Source: an uncultured Arachnia sp.
GTDB lineage: Bacteria > Actinomycetota > Actinomycetes > Propionibacteriales > Propionibacteriaceae
Direction of reading: 5' to 3'
DNA: 50,380 nt
Assembly: GCA_947493705.1 (NCBI GenBank)
Contig: CANLSH010000026.1
Location: 1 to 50,380, forward strand
The first letter of the stretch is position 1, and every line of letters starts with the position of its first letter. This document shows, one piece after another, positions 44,707 to 50,380 of the stretch. The notes beneath the pieces are model-generated. The model was given only the letters and a program-made list of their open reading frames with translations. It was not told the origin of the DNA and made no database searches. The translations under genes and the position numbers were made by a program.

Positions 44707-45416
44707 TTGGCGTCCTCCTCAGTCTCGGCGGAGGCCAGCTCTTCGGCTTCCGATTCGGTTGCGACAGCCTCGACACCGAACGCTTGCGAGCCACCGATGA
44801 AGGTGTCCAGCGCTGCGGAGGTGAAAATGACTGCATCATTGACCAGCACGTCGTAGGTGTTGAGCTGATCGACGGCGAGCGCATGCACCTGGGGCACGTT
44901 GCGCAGGCTCAGCCAGGCGACGTCCTCGTAACGGTCCAGCACGACGAGCACCTTGTTCAGGTCGCCGATCGCTGACAGGGTGGCGAGTGCCGCCTTGGTG
45001 GAGGGAGTCTCCCCGGCAACGATCTCGGAGATGATGTGGACCTGGCCGTCGCGGGCCCTGTCCGAGAGCGCACCACGCAGAGCGGCGGCGATCATCTTCT
45101 TGGGCGTGCGCTGCGAATAGTCGCGCGGCTGCGGGCCATGGGCAATGCCACCGCCCACCCAGATCGGTGAACGGCTGGAGCCGTGACGGGCACGACCGGT
45201 GCCCTTCTGGCGCCATGGCTTCTTGCCGCCGCCACGCACCTGGGCGCGGGTCTTGGTGGCATGTGTGCCCTGACGAGCAGCGGCGAGCTGCGCGGTCACG
45301 ACCTGGTGGATCAGGGGAACATTGGTCTGGGCATCGAACATCTCCGAGGGGAGTTCGGCCTGACCTGCCTTCTTGCCCTGAGCGTCGACGACGTCGACGA
45401 CACGTGCGTCACTCAT
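44703..45416 (-). CDS. rplD: 50S ribosomal protein L4
   Basis: 237 residues. The tunnel loop is [20 protein letters not shown] followed by [15 protein letters not shown]. An acidic tail ([16 protein letters not shown]) ends the protein. In E. coli L4 represses its own operon; whether that holds here is not visible. It overlaps rplC by four bases. Confidence 0.97.
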   Translation of the reverse strand: MSDARVVDVVDAQGKKAGQAELPSEMFDAQTNVPLIHQVVTAQLAAARQGTHATKTRAQVRGGGKKPWRQKGTGRARHGSSRSPIWVGGGIAHGPQPRDYSQRTPKKMIAAALRGALSDRARDGQVHIISEIVAGETPSTKAALATLSAIGDLNKVLVVLDRYEDVAWLSLRNVPQVHALAVDQLNTYDVLVNDAVIFTSAALDTFIGGSQAFGVEAVATESEAEELASAETEEDAK

Positions 45417-46069
45417 GAGACAACACCCTTCTTGGCTGCGGTGCGGACGACGACGAGCGAACCGTTGTTGCCGGGAACCGCTCCGCGGACCAGCACCAGG
45501 CCGCGTTCGGCGTCGATGGAGTGGACGGCGAGGTTTTGTACCGTCACCTTGTCATTGCCCATGCGGCCGGCCATGCGCATGCCCTTGAAGACACGGCCGG
45601 GGGTGGAGGCGCCGCCAATGGACCCGGGTCCGCGGTGGACACGGTGGACACCGTGCGATGCACCCAGACCGTGGAAACCGTGGCGCTTCATGACGCCGGC
45701 GGTGCCCTTGCCCTTGCTGGTGCCGGTGACATCCACGATGTCGCCGTCGGCGAAGACCTCGGCGGTCAGTTCCTGACCGAGGGTGTACTCGCTGGCATCG
45801 GCCGTACGAAGTTCCAACAGGTGCTTGCGCGGTGTGACATCTGCCTTGGCGAAATGGCCAGCGGCAGGCTTGGTCACCTTCTTGGCCTTGACCGCGCCGT
45901 AACCGAGCTGCACAGCGTTGTAGCCGTCCACCTCAGGGGTGCGGACCTGCGTGACGACGCAGGGACCGGCCTGAATGACAGTGACGGGGACCACCTTGTT
46001 GTTGTCGTCCCACAACTGGGTCATGCCGAGCTTGGTGCCCAGGATGCCCTTGACGTTTCGTTCGTTCAT
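45413..46069 (-). CDS. rplC: 50S ribosomal protein L3
   Basis: 218 residues. [20 protein letters not shown] opens it, and the conserved [25 protein letters not shown] segment (shown in two parts) reaches toward the catalytic centre. It is the second gene of the S10 operon. Confidence 0.97.
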   Translation of the reverse strand: MNERNVKGILGTKLGMTQLWDDNNKVVPVTVIQAGPCVVTQVRTPEVDGYNAVQLGYGAVKAKKVTKPAAGHFAKADVTPRKHLLELRTADASEYTLGQELTAEVFADGDIVDVTGTSKGKGTAGVMKRHGFHGLGASHGVHRVHRGPGSIGGASTPGRVFKGMRMAGRMGNDKVTVQNLAVHSIDAERGLVLVRGAVPGNNGSLVVVRTAAKKGVVS

Positions 46070-46083
46070 GATGGTCAGTTACC

Positions 46084-46395
46084 TCACGGAAGCTTGATCT
46101 CGATGTCGACACCGGCCGGGAGATCGAGACGCATCAGCGAATCAACCGTCTTCGGCGTGGGGTCGAGGATGTCGATGAGCCGCTTGTGCGTGCGCATCTC
46201 GAAATGCTCGCGGCTGTCCTTGTACTTGTGGGGCGAACGGATGACGCAGAACACGTTCTTCTCCGTCGGCAGAGGCACAGGCCCAGCCACCTTCGCGCCC
46301 GTACGGGTCACGGTGTCGACGATTTTGCGCGCCGAGCTGTCGATGACCTCATGGTCATATGCCCGCAGCCTGATGCGGATCTTTTGTCCCGCCAC
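46084..46395 (-). CDS. rpsJ: 30S ribosomal protein S10
   Basis: 103 residues: [20 protein letters not shown], the loop [20 protein letters not shown] and the signature [20 protein letters not shown]. It also acts as NusE in antitermination in bacteria studied. It is the first gene of the S10 operon, after a long leader. Confidence 0.97.
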   Translation of the reverse strand: MAGQKIRIRLRAYDHEVIDSSARKIVDTVTRTGAKVAGPVPLPTEKNVFCVIRSPHKYKDSREHFEMRTHKRLIDILDPTPKTVDSLMRLDLPAGVDIEIKLP

Positions 46396-47005
46396 AGTTT
46401 GTCCTCACTCTTGTCGTCCCATGGCTATCTTCGGTCTCGCCAGCATGAGGGCTGGCAGCCTGTTCACTCCGACCCCCGAGGTCGGGAGTGTCGCATCCAT
46501 TCCCGTAACGCAGCCTCGGCTTTTCCCCTGAGGTGGTCCTCGGGTGAAAGTTCCTGACGCTGCGCCCGACAACCTGCGCGACCTCGTCCTGGTGGCGATC
46601 CACACGTGCAAGACCCGGAAATCCGAGCGTCCACGACGGACCAGCCCCCTGCGGAGCAACCTGCTTATTCTTGCATGCTGTCTGCAGGTCACCAAATCCA
46701 GTGGGTAGGCGACCCAGCCGTGTGGCAGGCGATCGCGCCGGGCGCTCATCGGTCAGCAACAGATCGACGGAAGGGGCCGTGGCACAGCACCGCCGGATCT
46801 CCGGCAGAGACAACAACAGCCAAGGACCTTTCCCAAATTCTGTCGAAGATGTTCCTCGTTCATTGTGCGAGCTGGATATATACGGAAATCAAGTCTTTTG
46901 TGCAGTCATTGACTCTTTTGGGTAGCATGCGCATGTCCTTCCACGCCCGACGGGATTCCCCACCTCGTTACTTGGGCGACGCACGGGCCCACAAAGGTTG
47001 CGTCA
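46396..47005. other. S10 operon leader and divergent intergenic region (no gene)
   Basis: No credible reading frame. A hairpin CACTCC-GACC/GGTCGGGAGTG lies at 46465-46490 with one bulged base, and a smaller CCTGAGG/CCTCGGG at about 46528-46545. The stretch near 46845-46930 is notably AT-rich (ATATATACGG, TTTTGTG, TTGACT) and probably carries further promoters, including that of the rightward gene at 47006. Confidence 0.55.
46667..46695 (-). promoter_or_regulatory. possible promoter of the S10 operon
   Basis: On the minus strand, TTGGTG (46695-46690) and AAGAAT (46672-46667) with a 17-bp spacer. It would give a leader of about 265 nt before rpsJ. The -10 is weak, and an alternative within the AT-rich stretch near 46850-46920 is possible. 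Confidence 0.35.
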
Positions 47006-47608
47006 ATGCCGTACCCACTCTGGCAATTGGTCCCTCCCACAACACAGGTACGCGATCTCTTCTCGACTTCGCTTTTAATATTTTCACCTGATGCTTCACC
47101 GGGAATACTTGCACGTTTCAGCACCGGTTTGGACGAAGGCACTGCGACAGCTGTTCTCGCAACAACAAGGCGTCCCGATGCCTTGGCGATGATGGGTATC
47201 GACGATGATGAGCGAATTGGCAAGCAGGCGCAGACTTTACTAGGTGTTGAGCGGGCTGATGTCATGGCTATCCCCCACATCACATGGAAACGATTGGGCA
47301 AGGGGCTTGCGTGGCGGACACCCATCACGGGAGTCGTCGCCCTTTTCACGGCTGCGCTCCTGTATGTGCCCCCATTGTCGTGGAGTCCTTGGGCGATCAC
47401 TCCCATCGCAGTTTTTCTGGGTTTGATCGTGTGGCTGCTGCTACGGGAACGCATTCCCACCAGCATTGGTCCCCCTGATGCTCCGCATATATCAGTCGAT
47501 GATGTTGTGAAACGTGCCACGTTCTCCCACATTGAAGTGCCGCGGTCCAAGTCCTCAGCCGTACGCCTCCCGAAGGGGTCGCGCCGCTGGGCACCTCCCG
47601 TAAGCTGA
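47006..47608 (+). CDS. hypothetical membrane protein
   Basis: 200 residues; I do not recognise the family. A soluble N-terminal part of about 105 residues is followed by two transmembrane segments (PITGVVALFTAALLYV and WAITPIAVFLGLIVWLLL, about 107-145) and a C-terminal tail of about 50 residues that is likely cytosolic. AAAGG lies about 8 nt before the ATG at 47006. Base composition is lower in GC than the adjacent ribosomal genes. It ends 5 nt before the next gene, so they may be co-transcribed. A longer frame on the opposite strand (46906-47868) overlaps it and is rejected as a shadow. Confidence 0.6.
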   Translation: MPYPLWQLVPPTTQVRDLFSTSLLIFSPDASPGILARFSTGLDEGTATAVLATTRRPDALAMMGIDDDERIGKQAQTLLGVERADVMAIPHITWKRLGKGLAWRTPITGVVALFTAALLYVPPLSWSPWAITPIAVFLGLIVWLLLRERIPTSIGPPDAPHISVDDVVKRATFSHIEVPRSKSSAVRLPKGSRRWAPPVS

Positions 47609-47613
47609 AACAC

Positions 47614-48579
47614 ATGAACAACAAATCTCAGGAACACAGCACAGCAGGTGTCTACTCCAGCAAGGGCAAGGAGTTCACCCGCGACACCAACTACATCGAG
47701 GACCGGATCGTCGTCGAACCGTCGGGCGACCGAGAGCGTCCTGTGGAAGCTGGGCGCTACCGGCTCGTGGTGGCGCGTGCCTGCCCCTGGGCACATCGTT
47801 CCATCATCGTGCGGGAGCTGCTCGGTCTGGGCGATGTCATCTCCATGGGCGTGTGTGGGCCCACCCACGACGCCGATTCATGGACTTTCGACCTGGATCC
47901 GAACGGCGTGGACCCGGTTCTTGGCATCCCCCGGCTGAAGGACGCATATGAGAAGCGCTTCCCCGGCTACCCTCGCGGCATCACGGTGCCGGCCATAGTT
48001 GAGGTTGGCACCGGAGAAGTGGTCACCAACAACTTCCCGCAGATCACGCTCGATTTCTCCACGCAGTGGAGGGAATTCCACCGTGAGGGCGCCCCGGATC
48101 TCTACCCCGAGCCTCTCCGCAAGGAAATGGACGAGGTCATGCAGCGCATATTCACGGAGGTCAACAACGGTGTCTACCGCTGCGGCTTCGCCGGCTCCCA
48201 GGAGGCCTACGACGCAGCCTACGATCGTCTCTTCACCGCGCTTGACTGGTTGGAGGAACGACTTGCGGATCGTCGCTACCTCATGGGCAACACCATCACC
48301 GAGGCAGACATCCGGCTCTTCACGACTCTCGTGCGCTTCGACGCGGTCTATCACGGCCACTTCAAGTGCAACCGCAACAAGCTGACGGAGATGCCGGTGC
48401 TGTGGGCCTACGTCCGCGACCTGTTCCAGACGCCCGGCTTCGGCAACACCGTCGACTTCGAACAGATCAAGCAGCACTACTACATCGTGCACACGGATCT
48501 GAACCCCCTGCAGATCGTCCCAAAGGGCCCCGACGAATCGGGCTGGAACACCGAGCACGGTCGGGAATCTTTGGCCTGA
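47614..48579 (+). CDS. glutathionyl-hydroquinone reductase-like (Xi-class GST) protein
   Basis: 321 residues. The thioredoxin-like N-terminal domain has the catalytic Cys57 in ARACPWAHRS, the CPWA motif of Xi-class/ECM4/YqjG enzymes. The helical C-terminal domain includes YLMGNTITEADIRLFTTLVR and FDAVYHGHFKCNRNKL. Related enzymes reduce glutathionyl-hydroquinones. Actinobacteria normally use mycothiol, so the physiological thiol is probably different (inference). The dispersed repeat at 48643 follows it. Confidence 0.88.
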   Translation: MNNKSQEHSTAGVYSSKGKEFTRDTNYIEDRIVVEPSGDRERPVEAGRYRLVVARACPWAHRSIIVRELLGLGDVISMGVCGPTHDADSWTFDLDPNGVDPVLGIPRLKDAYEKRFPGYPRGITVPAIVEVGTGEVVTNNFPQITLDFSTQWREFHREGAPDLYPEPLRKEMDEVMQRIFTEVNNGVYRCGFAGSQEAYDAAYDRLFTALDWLEERLADRRYLMGNTITEADIRLFTTLVRFDAVYHGHFKCNRNKLTEMPVLWAYVRDLFQTPGFGNTVDFEQIKQHYYIVHTDLNPLQIVPKGPDESGWNTEHGRESLA

Positions 48580-48642
48580 GCCGCTGAGGCCGCTGAGGCG
48601 GGGATAGTCGATGGGTTCGGTTCCCCCGCTGCGGTCGCTCGG

Positions 48643-48801
48643 GACGTCCGGACACGCCGCAACCACAGGGCGCCGCGACAACCGTCGACCAGAGAACCCG
48701 CGATCATGGTCGCGACGGCACATATCAGCTCGCCGCATACTCGTCACGGTGTGTCCGGTCGCTCGAATGCCCAGCACCGTCTCGATGCGGCGTGTCCGGT
48801 C
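48643..48801. repeat. dispersed inverted repeat, copy 2 (REP/MITE-like)
   Basis: The last 16 bases of the left arm, GTCCGGACACGCCGCA (48646-48661), and TGCGGCGTGTCCGGTC (48786-48801) are inverted with 15 of 16 matches across 124 bp. An extra GTGTCCGGTC lies at 48751-48760. It shares arms and part of the core with copy 1 at 4811-4885 but is longer. It fills the gap between the GST-like gene and gltX; no gene is seen in 48580-48821. Confidence 0.65.
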
Positions 48802-48821
48802 AAAAGGAACCGACGGTGCAA

Positions 48822-50297
48822 TCAGAGGCTGGAGCGCAGGTCCCGCAAGCGGGTCAGGCACGACTCGCGTCCCAGGATTTCCATGGATTCGAACAGTGGT
48901 GGCGAGACGCGGCTGCCGGTGATCGCGATGCGGGCAGGAGCGAAGGCAAACTTCGGTTTGATCCCCATCCCATCCACCAGTGATGCGCGTAGCCCCGCCT
49001 GGATGGCGTCGTGCTCGAAGGGCTCGACTTCTTCGACGACGCCGATCGTCGCGTTCAGCACGTCTCCAGCGTCGTCGCGCAGTGTGGCGCGCGAGGCCTC
49101 GTCCACCTCGAGCGCCGCGTCTTCCACCAGGAGGAATTGCAGCTGCGGAATGGCATCGGCCAGCAGTATGAGGCGCTCCTGGATGATGGGGACCGCTGCC
49201 CGGAGCATCTTCCTCTGCGATCGCTCAGGAGCCTTGGCCAGCTGTCCGGCCGCGAGGCCGTATTCCACAATCCGCTCCGACAGCTCGTCGGCGTCGAGAG
49301 CTCGGATGTAGTGGCCATTGAGCCAGTCGAGCTTCTTGACGTCGAAGACCGGACCAGTGGTGTTCACCTTGTCCCATGAGAAATGCTCGACGAACTCCTC
49401 GAAATCTGCCACCTCAGCGTCGTCGGAGTTTGGAGGATATCCCAGCAGCTGCAGGAAGTTTCGCACGGCCTCGGGCAGGTATCCCTGTTCCTTGAACCAC
49501 AGGAGCCGCGCAGCAGGATTCTTGCGTTTCGAAATCTTGGACTTGTCCACATTTCGCAGCAACGGCATGTGCGCAAACTCCGGAAGATCCAGTCCCAGCC
49601 ACCTGTACAACAACACGTGCTTGGGTGTGGAACTGATCCACTCCTCGCCACGCACGACGGTGGTGATCCCCATCAGGTGATCATCCACGACGACGGCAAG
49701 GTGATAGGTGGGAAAACCATCAGCCTTCAGGATCACCTGGTCATCGGGACGAGGAGCATTGACGGTGCCACGGATGATGTCGGTGAACTGGGTGGGGGCA
49801 TCCTCGGGCACCAGCATCCGTACAACTGGGTGCTCGGCAAACCCTGGCTGCGCAGCTCGCTCCTCACGCGTCTTGCCCACGCACATTCTGTCGTAGCCTG
49901 TGTTGGGCTGTTTGGTGCGGGACTGTTCCTCGCGCAGCTCCTTCAGGCGATCAGCGGAGCACCAACAGTGGTAGGCATGGCCGTCGGCGAGGAGTCGCTC
50001 CACGAACGGGGTGTATGTCTCGAGCCGCTCGGACTGCCGGTAGGGACCGTACCCGCCGCCCTCGATCGGGCCCTCGTCCGGCGAGAGACCCAACCATTCT
50101 AGTGAGTCGTGGATCTGCTGCTCACTCCCCTCCACCAGGCGTGCCTGATCCGTGTCCTCGATGCGCAGCACGAAAGCCCCGCCCGTCTTGCGCGCCCACG
50201 CCAGATCAAACAGCGCCATGAAAGCAGTGCCGACGTGGGGGTCGCCCGTGGGAGACGGGGCGACCCGGGTGCGGGCTGGGGTGGTGGAATCACTCAT
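48822..50297 (-). CDS. gltX: glutamate--tRNA ligase
   Basis: 491 residues, a class I synthetase. The HIGH-type motif lies in APSPTGDPHVGTAF, and the KMSKS equivalent is KISKRKNP. AYHCWCSADRL followed by TGYDRMCVGK suggests the zinc-binding knuckle. The C-terminal anticodon-binding domain is complete (to RLRDLRSSL). The ATG at 50297 (MSDSTTPARTRV) is preferred over a GTG at 50306. Actinobacterial GltX often also charges tRNA-Gln for later amidation (established for the group, not visible here). The last 83 bases of the window, upstream, hold no gene that I can support. Confidence 0.97.
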   Translation of the reverse strand: MSDSTTPARTRVAPSPTGDPHVGTAFMALFDLAWARKTGGAFVLRIEDTDQARLVEGSEQQIHDSLEWLGLSPDEGPIEGGGYGPYRQSERLETYTPFVERLLADGHAYHCWCSADRLKELREEQSRTKQPNTGYDRMCVGKTREERAAQPGFAEHPVVRMLVPEDAPTQFTDIIRGTVNAPRPDDQVILKADGFPTYHLAVVVDDHLMGITTVVRGEEWISSTPKHVLLYRWLGLDLPEFAHMPLLRNVDKSKISKRKNPAARLLWFKEQGYLPEAVRNFLQLLGYPPNSDDAEVADFEEFVEHFSWDKVNTTGPVFDVKKLDWLNGHYIRALDADELSERIVEYGLAAGQLAKAPERSQRKMLRAAVPIIQERLILLADAIPQLQFLLVEDAALEVDEASRATLRDDAGDVLNATIGVVEEVEPFEHDAIQAGLRASLVDGMGIKPKFAFAPARIAITGSRVSPPLFESMEILGRESCLTRLRDLRSSL

Positions 50298-50380
50298 GTT
50301 CACCACCCTAATGGGAGTGCAGGCCTTCCGTGGAGCGAGGGTGGGAGGCTTGTGGATGAGCCGTTGGTCAGGTGAGCACT

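Noticed and set aside
41532..44856. Very long plus-strand frames (467 and 463 residues) across the S10 operon
   Set aside because: They are antisense to rplP, rpsC, rplB and others, which are unmistakable, and lack ribosome sites or domains.
46906..47868. 320-residue minus-strand frame opposite the unknown membrane gene and the GST-like gene
   Set aside because: It overlaps the well-supported GST-like gene, has low-complexity Ser/Arg/Pro stretches and no recognisable domain.
1..50380. tRNA, rRNA genes and CRISPR arrays
   Set aside because: I looked for T-loop GTTCGA patterns with cloverleaf context, rRNA landmarks and regularly spaced repeats. None was convincing by eye; a covariance-model scan would decide.

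Overview
The window is high-GC DNA from an actinobacterium. The evidence is a type-Z zinc ribosomal protein S14, S9 and S17 forms with acidic N-terminal tails, a PimC-like mannosyltransferase, DUF1707 and YccF proteins, and frequent GTG/TTG starts and ATGA/GTGA overlaps. A Propionibacteriaceae-like host is my best guess, but no rRNA is present to fix it.

Layout. (1) 1-4622: the edge of an unknown minus-strand gene, then an ECF-type vitamin/metal transporter operon on the plus strand (secreted anchored protein, EcfT, fused double ATPase, S component), closed by a perfect 19-bp hairpin. (2) 4623-6110: a dispersed inverted repeat and the rplM-rpsI operon. (3) 6208-11207: a YccF protein, a sugar porter, a trmB-truA-rsmC-like RNA modification cluster and sodA. 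(4) 11266-15358: a PimC-like glycosyltransferase and a three-gene TrpXYZ-type ABC importer. (5) 15593-28404: the ribosomal/transcription core on the minus strand: rplN-rplX-rplE-rpsZ-rpsH-rplF-rplR-rpsE-rpmD-rplO, secY-adk-map, infA, and rpmJ-rpsM-rpsK-rpsD-rpoA-rplQ. Hairpins and probable internal promoters cut it into sub-operons. (6) 28408-41020: about 12.6 kb of accessory genes sit exactly between the end of the S10 operon (rpsQ) and the start of the spc operon (rplN). They are an AbiEi/DUF559 protein flanked by direct repeats, a LacI regulator, a GH38 alpha-mannosidase, a GH5_18-like beta-mannosidase and a CUT1 sugar transporter. The second permease of that transporter is split by a 2.58-kb IS21-family element. 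(7) 41021-46395: the S10 operon rpsJ-rplC-rplD-rplW-rplB-rpsS-rplV-rpsC-rplP-rpmC-rpsQ. (8) 46396-50297: a long leader, an AT-richer unknown membrane protein, a glutathionyl-hydroquinone-reductase-like protein, a second copy of the dispersed inverted repeat, and gltX.

How it works together. The mannoside island looks like a LacI-controlled regulon. The same operator core (ACTAAACCG) lies inside the promoters of both the glycosidase pair and the transporter genes. The transporter should import manno-oligosaccharides, perhaps N-glycan fragments, for GH38 and GH5_18 to cut. The IS21 insertion probably destroyed import: removing the element and one copy of a 6-bp target duplication restores a 299-residue permease exactly in frame. 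No tRNA, rRNA or CRISPR array was recognised.
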